From: Uranotaenia lowii
Lineage: Eukaryota; Arthropoda; Insecta; Diptera; Culicidae
DNA: 64,000 nt
Direction of reading: 5' to 3'
Assembly (NCBI RefSeq): GCF_029784155.1
Contig: NC_073693.1
Location: forward strand, 116,090,503 to 116,154,502
The translations under genes were made by a program, and so were the position numbers. A model generated the notes under the pieces. It made no database searches. It saw only the letters and a list, made by a program, of their open reading frames with translations, and had not been told where the DNA came from. How positions within the stretch are numbered: the first letter of the stretch is position 1; the number at the start of each line of letters is the position of its first letter. Shown in pieces: positions 20,667 to 31,529 of this stretch.

Positions 20667-21710
20667 GGGGAGATAAGGGCATAACGAGCACCCGAGGCAT
20701 AATGAGAACTACGCTTTTCTACGAAAGTGCGTATTTTCTCAAATAAATTTTCATGAGGATTTGTTTCGTACTTCCTATAGTATTAATTTTTCACAAAAAA
20801 AGGAATCTCCTTATCATCTTTACAGAGATATTTAAAAAAAACTAGCTTGGTTCTCAAGTTACGAAAATATTATAATTTTTGAGCACCACGAAATAAGCTC
20901 TTATGATCTTAAAATAACCTTGATCTATAATGTACGCACTGCAACATGATGTACACATTGTTTCTCAATTTTTACCATCATTATATTTTTGATTTTTCAC
21001 TTTTATCAATTTTAAAACACGTTTTTACTTAAATTTGTTGACTAGGGGCATATAGAGCACCATATTATCGAGGCATAATGAGCATTTTCTGCCGTAGAAT
21101 CTAGCAGCGAATTAAAATTGATTTATAGAGCCACACCTTGACTAGTTTTCATCCGACAATTTAGCCTATTGGTAAGGTGTCGGAGAGGTAATCAAAAGAC
21201 TAGAGTTAGATTTCTGTTCGAGGTGATTTTTTTCCATTCACAATTCATGATCGATTTTTTTATTGTTACATTTTACGGCTAGTAGCATCATCCTCCGAAC
21301 AAAGCACTTAATGTATGAGCGTGCGTGAATTGTTTGTATTCTACAAACAGACCTAGATTATTTTGTTATTGCTTTGTTTGATGAATCTACGACTTACCTG
21401 ACTTCATCGAATTGAATTCGCTGCTAGATTCCCCGGCAAAAACGCACATCTTGCTCTGATTAATGGTGCTCATACTGCCTCAGGGGGGGTTCTCATTATG
21501 CCTCCACAGTGGCTGGTTTTCAGCTTTTTGCAAAATTTTTTAAAATGCATTTTTTAACGTTTTCATCTAGTTTTTCACGTTTCAGCCCGTTAGGGAATAG
21601 GCTTTTCAAGTGTCTGAACAAGAAACAATAATGTAACCTCCATATTATAGCTATTTTCTATGGTTAAATAACCGTTTTCCTTAAGGTGGCCATTATGCCC
21701 CCATCTCCCC
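20667..21710. mobile_element. 1.04-kb TA-flanked DNA element between the LINE ORFs
   Basis: The left end GGGGAGATAAGGGCATAA and the right end TTATGCCCCCATCTCCCC are inverted repeats, each bordered by TA (20665-20666 and 21711-21712). There is no transposase ORF. The left part (CACCCGAGGCATAATGAG, CTACGAAAGTGCG, TTTTCATGAGGA) matches 34107-34270. The right part, reversed, matches 33836-34050 (GGCATAATGGCCACCTTAAG, CCTAACGGGCT). It looks like a non-autonomous TA-targeting transposon whose halves also occur separately. It separates ORF1 from ORF2 by a kilobase and supplies the codons that extend ORF2 upstream. Confidence 0.85.
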
Positions 21711-21717
21711 TAAACAT

Positions 21718-23148
21718 CTATTTGGATCCATGAGGGAATCGTAAAGTCATAATAATTTTGTTAGCATAATTAAAAGAAGTTTGGAAAGCTTCAAACATTG
21801 AATTTGCTTTCAACATAAGTTGCATCATTTCCATTAAATTTTGATGCAAAAATTTTAATTTTTCCTCAGTAATCTCACCCAAATCAACAAAATTGTTAGG
21901 ATCAGAAAATGAAGGAGAAGAACAAGTATTTGAATTTCGGGGATTTTCCCAAGCCTTCGCATGAACGTTGAGACTTGGTTTTTTCCCATTTTTATTAGTT
22001 AAACCTGAAGAGGGAAACCCATTTTCAACCACCTCTGAGAACGATAAACAACGAGTCTGGGGCGCAGATTCAGCACAGGTAACATTAAAATCACTTCGGG
22101 TATTACCCAGCCGTGATTCCAATGTCGACCGAGGCTGACCGCGAACAGGCAGGTTGTTTGCCGGCCCGACGTGTGAAGACGAAAAAGAGGAAGGAGGAGA
22201 AGAAACTTTTCTGGAAACTTTGGGATTTTTCCTAGAAGCAATAATTTTTGCCCTGATGGGACAATCTAGCGAATTCGAGGAGTGATTACCTGCGCAATTC
22301 GCACACTTAAAAAATTCTGTTTTTGGCTTATCACCACCAAAAAGGCATTTAGATTTTTCATGATCGAATGAGCCGCAAAACATGCATCTGGCATTCATTC
22401 TACAATTTTTAGTGCCATGACAAAAAGCTTGACAACGACGACATTGCGTAATGTTTTGTAAAAAATTGGTAGAAGATTTACGAAAAGGTTCGAATTTGAC
22501 TCGACAATGAAACATAAGACGAGCCTTTTCCAAAATTTTCAAATTATCAACCTGATCCTTTTTAAAATGGATCAAATAAAGTTCAGGAGCAAAACCAACA
22601 CTACTGGTATTATTCGTGTTGGTTCTTTTCCTCATTTGAATTACTTGAATTGGAGAAAAACCTAACAAAGAATTTAATTCAGCTGTGATCTCATCCGGTG
22701 TCTGATCGCCAGTGAGACCACGAAGTACAACTTTAAATGGACGATCACTTCTAGCGTCGTACGTAAAAAATTGGTGTTTTTTATTATTCAAATAATTTAA
22801 AACCTTTTGAAAATCATTAAAAGATTCCGCCAATATACGAGCAGTTCCCCTTCGACCAATCTGAAAAGAAATCTTCACATCCTTGACGGAAGTGACGATT
22901 TCTTTTCGAAAGGCATTGAAGTCAGGAATCGTGACCGTTATTGGTGGAATCTTTTCGTTTTTAAGAGTATAAGAAGAAGAAGGTTTCTTAGTACTCTTAT
23001 CAGAATTAAATATGAATATTTTCTCATCACCGATGTTATGAAGGACATCGAATGAATTGGAAATTTCAACTTTTTTGGCAGATGGCCCTGGATTAGGTTC
23101 AGCAATCCGTTTTCTTCCGGCCCTTGAGCCGGCCGAAGACTTCCCCAT
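21718..23148 (-). CDS. Jockey-clade LINE ORF1 (gag-like RNA-binding protein)
   Basis: A 476-residue nucleocapsid-like protein, starting MGKSSAGSRAGRKR at 23148. The frame is open up to 23202, but the extra 18 codons (MLKLFSFSFI...) are low-complexity 5' UTR-like, so the internal ATG is the likelier start. A basic N-terminus is followed by a region around residues 140-230 (FTYDARSDRPFKVVLRGL, ELNSLLGF) resembling the PRE_C2HC domain of jockey gag proteins. Three zinc knuckles follow: CRRCQAFCHGTKNC, CMFCGSFDHEKSKC and CANCAGNHSSNSLDCP. The serine-rich C-terminal third is variable. The ORF is complete and uninterrupted. The protein binds LINE RNA in the ribonucleoprotein. It would normally be translated just ahead of ORF2. 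Confidence 0.9.
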   Translation of the reverse strand: MGKSSAGSRAGRKRIAEPNPGPSAKKVEISNSFDVLHNIGDEKIFIFNSDKSTKKPSSSYTLKNEKIPPITVTIPDFNAFRKEIVTSVKDVKISFQIGRRGTARILAESFNDFQKVLNYLNNKKHQFFTYDARSDRPFKVVLRGLTGDQTPDEITAELNSLLGFSPIQVIQMRKRTNTNNTSSVGFAPELYLIHFKKDQVDNLKILEKARLMFHCRVKFEPFRKSSTNFLQNITQCRRCQAFCHGTKNCRMNARCMFCGSFDHEKSKCLFGGDKPKTEFFKCANCAGNHSSNSLDCPIRAKIIASRKNPKVSRKVSSPPSSFSSSHVGPANNLPVRGQPRSTLESRLGNTRSDFNVTCAESAPQTRCLSFSEVVENGFPSSGLTNKNGKKPSLNVHAKAWENPRNSNTCSSPSFSDPNNFVDLGEITEEKLKFLHQNLMEMMQLMLKANSMFEAFQTSFNYANKIIMTLRFPHGSK

Positions 23149-23300
23149 GCTGGAAAGAAAAGAGAAAATATGAATAAAAGAAAATGAAAATAATTTTAGC
23201 ACTGAAAAGTGCTGATTGAAATACAGGTATGTTCCTGCAGGTACACAGCAACGATACGATGCTCCGGCGTACGTGTTGACGGCTCAACGGTACAGATGGG
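23149..23300 (-). promoter_or_regulatory. 5' UTR / probable internal promoter of the jockey-clade LINE
   Basis: The stretch between the target duplication (23301) and the gag ATG (23148) is about 150 nt on the minus strand. Jockey-type elements carry an internal RNA polymerase II promoter in the 5' UTR. No TATA box is visible here, which suits that promoter type, but function is inferred from position only. Confidence 0.5.
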
Positions 23301-23837
23301 CCTTGATGAACTCTAATACTCTGTTAAGTGTGACGATATCATCGGATAATGATTTAACGCTAATATCAAACTTCAATCTAAGGTTTTCATATTTTTTACA
23401 GTCATTAAAGATGTGATTAATTGTTTTTCTCGAGTCGCATTCCAAACAAATAGGAGGGGAAGATTTAGTCATCAGATATCCGTGCGTTAAGTTTGTGTGC
23501 CCAATACGTAATCTTGATAGAACAACTGAATCTCTTCTATTTCCTAGATACGAAGTATCAAATTTAGAAACACACGATTTGATGAATTTCAATTTGTTAT
23601 CAGTAATATTATTCCAGTAAGATTGCCAACTAGAGTTAATTTTTCGTTTAATAAATGAACTGAAGTCATAATGAGTGATTTCGTGTAAAATTATGTTACT
23701 TTCATGAGCCTCTTTTGCAAGGGAATCTGCCTTTTCGTTTCCTTTAATGTTAAAATGACTTGGAATAAAAAATATTTTTACTTTTCTTTGAGAATCTATA
23801 ATTTGCTTGTGGAGGTTATAAATTATGTTACATAATC
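23301..23837 (-). pseudogene. RNase H-bearing LINE ORF2, C-terminal fragment
   Basis: A minus-strand frame gives the end of an RNase H domain (FFIPSHFNIKGNEKADSLAKEA, with the conserved G-N-E-x-A-D-x-L-A core). A tail region typical of I/LOA-type LINEs follows: LSRLRIGHTNLTHGYL, then a PPICLECDSR...HIFNDCKKY zinc-finger-like motif. Similarity starts near 23837, where an in-frame stop precedes it, so the element is 5'-truncated or deleted there. The protein runs into the jockey-clade insertion at EFIK and finishes on the other side at 17700-17754. Only the C-terminal ~180 residues survive, so it cannot be active. Confidence 0.82.
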
Positions 23838-23839
23838 AA

Positions 23840-24840
23840 GATTTTTGAATTGAAGTAAATGCGTTTAAACACATGAGATCAATAATAATAAATCAAAAGA
23901 AAAGATTATGTGTAAGTAACTTTTGTGTTCCTTATGAGTTCTTAAAGTCAAAAAGAAATAAAAAATATTTATAAAAGCTGTTTCAATATGAAGGAATTAA
24001 TGTTTTGCGAAAGAGATTTAAGTTCAAATTCAGAACTTATAATTTCCGAGGTGTGAAGAATTCTGAAACTGATTTTGAACTATTTTGTTACACCGCATTT
24101 TTTTTCTATCAGCTCTTGTTTCCAGTATAACTTTTTAAAATACAAGATAAAAATTCATTGAATAAATTTGTTCCCTATTTGAGCAAAAGTTGAAAAAAAG
24201 GTTTTTAACTTTATGATCAATTTTTCTGAAGACTGTGAGTAATTTACCGTGACTTTTGGGTGAAAAAATAAAACAAATAAGTATATTTCCCTGTTTTGTA
24301 AAATAAAGATAATTTAAAAAATATTTTAACGAAAATCAATCAATCAAGTGAAAATGCTTTTCTACCCTAAATAAAGCTGTTAAATAGATAAAAATTTATA
24401 GTATCATCAAATACTTAACTCTTTCCTTTTGAGATGTTAGCAATAGTTATTATGTTATCTAATAAACTTTCAGACAGAAAATTTAGAATTTATCTTTTCA
24501 AAACGTTGTATCTTCGGAACAAGATTATCTAGACAAAATCTGTATTGTTTTTTTTCGGGAATTTGCCACTTTGTGACATACTTCCCTATAATCTGTATCG
24601 TTGAATGAATGATTCAAAATAATTTTGTGCTGTTCCTGTAGGATTAAACTGATAAACTGATTAGTTTTCAAATGTCTAAATGCAACAAAACTAGAAGTGA
24701 TAGACAGAATCCGGCACAAAAAATTGAGTTTATGCCGCAAAATTCTTCCAAAATCAGTTTGCCTATGTTTAAATTTTTTCCCTTGTGAATTAAAATTATC
24801 CCGTTATCAGTCGACTATTTTTTCGGGAACAAGACAATCT
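23840..24840. other. AT-rich DNA, no gene seen
   Basis: About 1 kb of AT-rich sequence between the LINE nest and the hAT element. GGAACAAGATTATCTAGACA at 24517-24536 weakly repeats GGGAACAAGACAATCT at 24827-24842 near the hAT insertion site, suggesting a local duplication. No coding evidence. Confidence 0.4.
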
Positions 24841-24848
24841 ATCTAGAC

Positions 24849-26625
24849 CAGTGGTTTTCAAAGTGGTCCCTACCGCCCCCTTGGGGGCGTTGAGAGCTTC
24901 CAGGGGGGCGGTGAGCTTAATTTTGAAATTTGGGGGGCGTTGGAAGGGCTCAGGGGGGCGGTGAGGTCGTAATCCACTTTTTCACAAATCACGAAACAAC
25001 ATAGATTTGGAATAACAACGAGTAAGTTTGATGCAAAAAATGAAATTACTCTACAAAACTAGACATCGGGTTAAAGAATTAAATATTTATGATTTCACAG
25101 AGCTGCAAGCAAATTTTTTGTTCCAGTATCTCAATAATAATTTTTAAATGTCAATAAAGGATTTTTTTAAGTTGTCACTAATTTTGTATACGCTCTACAT
25201 GTTGATCTTGTTTGGGAAGAATATTTTTGGTTATTTTACAACAAGAATAATTTTAGATGGCAATGCTTGATAATCTTTAAAATGTATTGTCTCCTAAAAT
25301 CTGATAAACAGATAAGTTATCTGTGATTTAGTGATGGATTTGTTTGCAAGGAATTGTGTAAGAATTATTTTAGATCAGAGAATTTTTATTTTAAATTCTT
25401 TTCTGTTCATCTCGATTACAATCGATACAAAAAATCAAGTGTACCATTTGTGGATAAACTTTTAATCATTTTTTTTTAAATTTAGTTATTAGAATCTTAT
25501 TTAAACTTGATGACCCATGAATGCTGCATAACTTTGAACAGGACTCAAATTCAGATATCATGAAGTGATACTATTCTCACGTTATTTTACCGTCTTTACA
25601 GTATTTGTATTCAATAATGCAATTTAGTTTTCAACACTAATGCAAATTAATGATAAATAAAAAAAATTTTTTACCAAAATTTAACATTTATGATTTGATA
25701 TCAAACTTATTAATCAGTTTAAGTAAATGTCCAGGAAACTTTACCTGGAATTATGCGTTTTCTTGAGGTTTGAAGCAATACGAGGCCCTTGGAACCAAAT
25801 AAGTGTAAGTTAAGGTAGCCAGATTGCCCGGATATTTATTGAAAAACTCGTAAAAGTTCAGTACGGTTCGGTTGCCCGGAATTATCCACTTCATTTGCCA
25901 AAACAAACAAAATAAAAACAAATTTTGTTGTTAAAATTTTTATTTAAGATTCCAAAACGAAATTTTTTGAAATTTTAAAAAAAAAATAATCATGAAAAGT
26001 TTTTTGAATGCCTGAATAAAAACTGCTAATAAATTATGACGAAAACAAGTTTTTTTGTCTTGATTTTTTGTTAAGGCATTCCTGGGTATTTAGAAAATTT
26101 TCCGGGATATTATCCGGGTTTTTGTTCGACAATTTTTAAATCAAATGCCCGGATTTTGTCAGGTTTTTAAATAAAATTTCCCGGATTTATCCGGCTCGAG
26201 TACGTGCTTAGAAAATTCTTTCAACTTTAGTATAAGTGAATAAAAGCAAATTTCGAGGAAACACGCATCTAATTTGTTATGTTTAGTAATTTTCCATATA
26301 TTTTTTCAAAAAAAAAATGCTCTTTTCTTACGAATAAAATAGTATGCAAATCAAATTCTAAAAATCTGAAAAATCATGAAATATAATTCTAAATATAAGC
26401 ATCGTTTGACATTATTAAATCAAAATAGACCATTTGAGGGCCTCATATAAATTTGAATGAATTTTGAGTTAGCCTTACAACAACATCAAGCTAGAAGCTT
26501 ATGGCTTTTTAACGATCCAAATTTTCATTTTTTCAATAGATTTCCTGAAAATTTGCTCAGGGGGGCGTTGAGCTCGAAAATTTTTCTTAAGGGGGCGGTG
26601 AGTGAAAATAGTTTGAAAACCACTG
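24849..26625. mobile_element. Non-autonomous hAT-superfamily transposon
   Basis: The ends CAGTGGTTTTCAAAGTGG and TAGTTTGAAAACCACTG are inverted repeats of hAT type, each bordered by the same 8-bp sequence ATCTAGAC (24841-24848 and 26626-26633), the length hAT transposases generate. Subterminal GGGGGCGTTGAGAG, GGGGGGCGGTGAG and relatives recur near both ends, a usual arrangement for transposase binding sites. The 1.78-kb interior has no transposase. It includes a block of the CCCGGAT repeat (25815-26220), so it either captured or was invaded by that sequence. It depends on a transposase encoded elsewhere. Confidence 0.9.
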
Positions 26626-26635
26626 ATCTAGACTG

Positions 26636-27524
26636 TCCATTTCCCGGCCATTTTCCCTTTCCCGGGAATCGAGAAATCTGGTGGCCTGTTTCTAGGGAAT
26701 TCCCGGGAATTCCCGGGATCCCGGGAAATATTCAAAAATATGTAAAATATATGCACTTCGATTCAAATATACATATCTTATCGAACCTTCCGTGCATACA
26801 AGCCCATAATTTGTTCAAAATGAACTCTTCATAATGTATTTTTTTAACTTGTTTTTAATCAAATAATTCAAAGTGTTTTCAGCAATGATAAATTATAAAA
26901 AGTCTAACGAACTATAAAACAACCTGAATAAGTCAAATAAAGAATTTTTCCATGCAATTATTTGTTGATAAAAAAAATATGTTTTTATTTGTTTGATCAT
27001 TCCAACCAATTTTTGTTTTTCTGAATACTTCACATATTAGCTCTTCATATGAAAAAAAAAATGATGTGTTCTCCATTTTTAAGTTTTGTACTTTATCTGG
27101 CTTTCAAAGCCAAAGCAAACAAGTGCATGAATGTTACTTTCGAGAAAACATGATATGTCTACCTGCTGCGCGCTTTTTCATATATTATTCAAAGTGTTGT
27201 GGGTTTTCGTTCAATGAATACGGTGTGGAAATACATATAATCTTTTTAAACTTATCTATTTGAATAAAAAAAATTGCACCCAATGCATGGCTGCAAAATG
27301 TCTACTGCCACAGAAATCGGCATACTCTCAATGAGTTTTGAATGACTACATTCTCAAAAATAAAATAAGAATGATTCCGGAGGCCTTCAGGCTTTTCCAG
27401 AGAAATAAGTTCATACATGTCGAGAATTCCCGGGAATGAAACTGCGATTCCCGGGAATCGGGAATTCCCGAGTTTTTCAAATTCCCGTGAATTCCCGCCT
27501 GGGAAATCCCGGGACGGATACTCT
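26636..27524. repeat. CCCGGG-palindrome repeat pair
   Basis: Two GC-rich clusters of TTCCCGGGAA-type palindromes, 26636-26735 (TGTCCATTTCCCGGCCATTT, repeated GGGAATTCCCGGGA) and 27415-27524 (GAGAATTCCCGGGAATG...GGAAATCCCGGGACGG), bracket AT-rich DNA in roughly inverted orientation. Another copy at 33705-33832 reads as the reverse complement of the left cluster (AAATGGACACT at its edge). This looks like a fold-back type repeat. The intervening 125-codon frame at 26457-26834 spans two different repeats and is not a gene. Confidence 0.6.
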
Positions 27525-27564
27525 AAATCTATCAAATTCGAAAGATTTTATAGTGATTTTGAAC

Positions 27565-28870
27565 TAACGCTGCTGAATTCCAAGATCTATACCAATTATA
27601 TCGCCGATACTGCTTTAAGCTCATCCACACAATACCTAATAATGACATTTTAAGTGAAAATCCAGTTCAAGGTTTGATACTCTGCATCTATAAGTTTGGC
27701 TATTTAAAATGTAATTGATTAAGACTCTCTACTTAAGAATAGTATTAACTATCAGAACTTACCCTTCAACTCATGAATTTTATGATAATTAAAAATCAAT
27801 TAAAAAATTTGAAATTTTGTGTAAGTACCTACATGGAGAAAATAAAAAAAAACCTTTATTCACTTTCAAAGTCATTTATTTGCAGCAAATTTGTAACGAT
27901 TTCACTCATTTCAGTACAATTAAAATTGAAAATTTTGTATGATTACTTGAAATTCAAATGAATTAAAATTTAGTTCCGGAAGCTTCACACTTCAGGAACT
28001 GATATTGATAATCTTATTGGCATCTCAATGTATATTTAGAGTGTGGATTTTTAATATAAAGAAATTTAAAAATCAAAGTTGTGTTACAAAATTAAAAATA
28101 CTACCTAATACGAAATTTCAAATAATGATTTAGTAGAATTTTCGATGTAGAATTTGATCACCGTTAGTTATGTTTGTTATTTATTTCATAGACCTTATCG
28201 GTGAACAGTAAATACTTCAGAAATATAATAAAATATCAAAGTTTTGCAATCAGTTTTTAATTCATAATTGACTAAACTAAACTCAAATGTTTTTTTTGGA
28301 CGTGTAGTTGCAAAGTTAAAATCATTAAACAAATTTTTGAGCCTAGCACTAATATTCAGAAGCTCAGGAAAACTTGAACTTAAAGAATTTTACTCTACAT
28401 TTTCATCTCTCAACAACGTGTGTAATATTTTAATTTGTAAAATGACATTTATAGCGAGAAATTCTTCAAAAAGCTTTCAAAGTGGCAGTTTTGAACTACT
28501 AAATATACAAATTACGACAATTTTCTTTATATCAACATTTTTTCACAGTGAATATTATAGATTCGCTTGTTGTTGTATAAAAGAATGTATAAGTCGTGTA
28601 GAAGGGTATTGAAATGAGTAAAGAAATAGTATGAGTATGAATAAAAATTTGTTAAAAGTTTTCATTATTTTTCTCTTATTTCATATTTTTCGAAATACAT
28701 CTGATGTTTTATCAGTGATATTCAGGGGGAGGATGAGGAGCAGTATTCAGCTTATTTGTAGACTCATTTGCAACTGAACCCTCTCCCCCTGCTTTGGCTC
28801 TCTCAAAATGATTGTTTTTCACCAGAAACTTCCCTTTATATTGACTGATTTTTGAAAATTTCTTAAACTT
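27565..28870 (+). repeat. Degenerate 1.3-kb dispersed repeat, copy 1
   Basis: Matches 44765-45815 in the same orientation through ordered landmarks: CCAATTATATCG(C/T)CGATACTG, TTTAAGCTCAT, GTTTGGCTATTT, AATTTGTAAAATGACA against ATTTGTGAAATGACAA, then TTCGC(T/A)(T/G)(G/A)TTGTT and TATAAAAG, ending in a C/G-rich block and GACTGATTTTTGAAAATTT. Copies are diverged with many indels. No ORF is shared, so this is an old non-coding repeat or decayed transposon. Confidence 0.65.
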
Positions 28871-29193
28871 TTTATAAATCCAAGCATACTTTTTGATTTT
28901 TGAATTTCTGAGTTGATCTATGTACATTGTACAAAGGTAAATATTGAGTCCAATATTTTGAGTCTAGTTTAGGAGCCTTTGGAAAAAAGAAGAGGTATCA
29001 AATAAACATAGAAAATTGAACTTAAACAACGTCTCATGCCGAATAATGTTTCATTTACATGATTAGTTCTCGACTTTTATTAAACATTGAATGGGAACTC
29101 CTCTTCTACATTCCTATTCCCCCACTCGAAGGAGGGAAGGGTCTCAAATCAATCTTGAAATATTTCTTCTACTCAAATACCCTCGCATGTCAA

Positions 29194-29198
29194 CATTG
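29194..29198 (+). repeat. 5-bp target duplication CATTG, left
   Basis: CATTG directly precedes the CACAGTGG end of the hairpin element and recurs directly after its other end at 30870-30874. Comparing with neighbouring monomers (TGTCAAATTTGGTT), the flanks fuse to the expected unit when the hairpin and one CATTG are removed. Confidence 0.7.
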
Positions 29199-30869
29199 CA
29201 CAGTGGTGCAGAACATCAATCTAGATGTACGAAATTAATAGCGCCCAGGGATGAGAAGATAGACATTTGATGTCTTCAGCAACATTGTTCAGTTTTACAA
29301 GGAGCATATTCTAGTATCAAAATTTTTGCCGAGGGGTCCACCGATAGCGAGATAAAAATGCTAACTTTTTTGTTTTTCAAATTAGAGCTTTGATGTCTTC
29401 GACAAAGTTGTTTATCTGATCAAAATACATAAGTTTGTTGAATATGTCAAAGTCCTATCACATCACCCTCAGGAGTTACAGTCAAAGTAAAAAAAATGTA
29501 TTGAAAAAACAGTTTTTTGAACCTGACACGTTGTAGATTGGATAAAATGGTTCGCTGTCTTTGAAACAAAGTTGTAACAAGCCACGATCTACATTTGTCT
29601 CATACATTATGATGGGTTTAGAAGTTGCTGAAGCTCTATAGAAAGCATATAGTGCATTTTATTGGCAATTTTGGAAGGCTCGTCCATCGAAAAGTGCACA
29701 TTTTCGCAACACCCCCTTTTTTGTGATTATTTTTGATGATAAGCGAAACCGTTTCCATTAGAAATTAGCGCGGAAATCGGTGGAAATGGTAGAGATTTGA
29801 ATGATTGAAAATACACATTTTATGAAAAAATTACCTATTTTACTTATAGAAAAAACGTTAAAACATTTAATTGATTAATAAAATGTTAGAGTTTTCTTTA
29901 ATATAGTTTGCTTGATTAAAATACATTGAAATTCGATTTTTCAAATCATTTAAACCTAAAAAAAACAAATGGAACTTATCTGTTAAATTTGGTAGAGCAC
30001 TAAATTAGTATTTGATATTATTTAAATGAATAAAAGAATTTTGTCATTACAATATAACTGCTTCAACTGGTTCCAAGTAACCAATCTTACAAGCAATTCG
30101 CTTTTGTCTTTTCGTTGAGTCATGATTTTGAATAGAATTTAAATGCTTTTTAATAAAACAAAAATATAAAAGTAAACTGCAACATTTTATTAATCAATTA
30201 AATGTTTTAACGTTTTTTCTATAAGTAAAATAGGTAATTTTTTCATAAAATGTGTATTTTCAATCATTCAAATCTCTACTATTTCCACCGATTTCCGCGC
30301 TAATTTCTAATGGAAATGGTTCCGCTTATCATCAAAAATAATCACAAAAAAGGGGGTGTTGCGAAAATGTGCACTTTTTGATGGAAGAGCCTTCCAAAAT
30401 TGCCAATAAAATGCACTATATGCTTTCTATAGAGCTTCAGCAACTTCTAAACCCATCATAATGTATGAGACAAATGTAGATCGTGGCTTGTTACAACTTT
30501 GTTTCAAAGACAGCGAACCATTTTATCCAATCTACAACGTGTCAGGTTCAAAAAACTGTTTTTTCAATACATTTTTTTTACTTTGACTGTAACTCCTGAG
30601 GGTGATGTGATAGGACTTTGACATATTCAACAAACTTATGTATTTTGATCAGATAAACAACTTTGTCGAAGACATCAAAGCTCTAATTTGAAAAACAAAA
30701 AAGTTAGCATTTTTATCTCGCTATCGGTGGACCCCTCGGCAAAAATGTTGATACTAGAATATGCTCCTTGTAAAACTGAACAATGTTGCTGAAGACATCA
30801 AATGTCTATCTCTTCATCCCTGGGCGCTATTAATTTCGTACAGCTAGATTGATGTTCTGCACCACTGTG
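29199..30869. mobile_element. 1.67-kb near-perfect hairpin element, Transib-like ends
   Basis: Arms 29199-29887 and 30181-30869 (689 bp each) are reverse complements with only scattered differences, around a 293-bp AT-rich loop. Both tips read CACAGTGGTGCAGAAC and are flanked by the same five bases, CATTG. Transib transposons make 5-bp duplications and have CACWATGG-like tips equivalent to the RAG heptamer CACAGTG, which is present here exactly. There is no transposase ORF. I infer a non-autonomous Transib-type fold-back element. It could yield long double-stranded RNA if transcribed. The structure is certain, the superfamily is an inference. Confidence 0.85.
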
Positions 30870-31529
30870 CATTGGTTTCATTTGTTCAATTACGTCTCGA
30901 GTAATTCAAAAAATTGTGAGAGCCCCCCTTCTTCTTACATATCTTCTCACTCGAAGGAGAGAGAGGTCCAAAATAATCAAATCAAAGAAATATTTCTCGT
31001 ACCCGTATACCCTCACATGATGTCGCAATCGAATACATTACGCTTGATAAATTATTGGGACATGCAACAAAAATTGTATGGGATCCCCTTCCCCTATTTC
31101 AATATTCTTTCATTTTGAGAGGGGCCTCAAAAAATCATAGAAACTTTTTCCGTAACCAAATACCCTCTACTAAATTTGGTTTCTTTTGATCGATTAGTTC
31201 TCAAGGTGTGTTAAAAATTGTATGAGAGCCCCCTTCACGCTTTCTATCTCCCCACTCGAAGGAGAGAAGGGTATCAGACCATCTTTGAAATATTTTTCCC
31301 AGGCAAATACCCTCGCGTGTCAAATTTGGTTCCATTTGCATTATTGGTTCTTGAGTTATTCGAAGAAGGCCCCCTCCCTCCTTCATGTGTGGAGGAGGGG
31401 TCTCAACCATAATAGGAACCTTCTATGGCCTCTTATACCGCACCCTGCCAAGTATCACGCAAATCGGTTCACCAGTTTTCGAATTTATAGGGAACAGGCA
31501 GCTAGAAATCTTTTTTACATACACTGAAT

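Larger units (their letters stand above)
17755..23300 (-). mobile_element. Full-length jockey-clade non-LTR retrotransposon
   Basis: Minus-strand LINE with a 5' end at about 23300, a 5' UTR, ORF1 (gag), ORF2 (endonuclease plus RT), a 3' UTR and a poly(A) tail seen as 41 T residues at 17755-17795. A 13-14-bp duplication, CCTTGATGAACTC(T), flanks it. Removing the 1.04-kb element between the ORFs leaves about 4.5 kb, the usual size for jockey-like elements. Both ORFs are open, the poly(A) is long and the target duplication is exact, so this is probably one of the youngest insertions in the window. There is no RNase H domain, as expected for the jockey clade. Confidence 0.92.
29050..31505 (+). 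repeat. Array of ~150-bp degenerate monomers (interrupted)
   Basis: Five units begin near 29050, 30880, 31035, 31185 and 31335. Each runs through a GATTAGTTCTCGAG-like start, AAAATTGTATGAGAGCCCCC, TCTCC-CACTCGAAGGAGAGA, GAAATATTT and AAATACCCTCGCATGTCAAA. The last unit ends with CACGCAAATCGGTTCACCAG and a GGGAACAGGCAG tail. Spacing between units is 147-155 bp. The first unit is separated from the rest by the hairpin element at 29199-30869. This appears to be an internally repetitive dispersed element. Conserved Gly/Pro-like codons could mislead gene finders, but no frame stays open across units. Confidence 0.7.

Noticed and set aside
26457..26834. 125-codon plus-strand frame
   Set aside because: It runs from the end of the hAT element across its duplication into the CCCGGG repeat, so it is a translation of two unrelated repeats.
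29050..31505. CRISPR-like array
   Set aside because: The units are long, diverged and contiguous without unique spacers, and the genome is eukaryotic.
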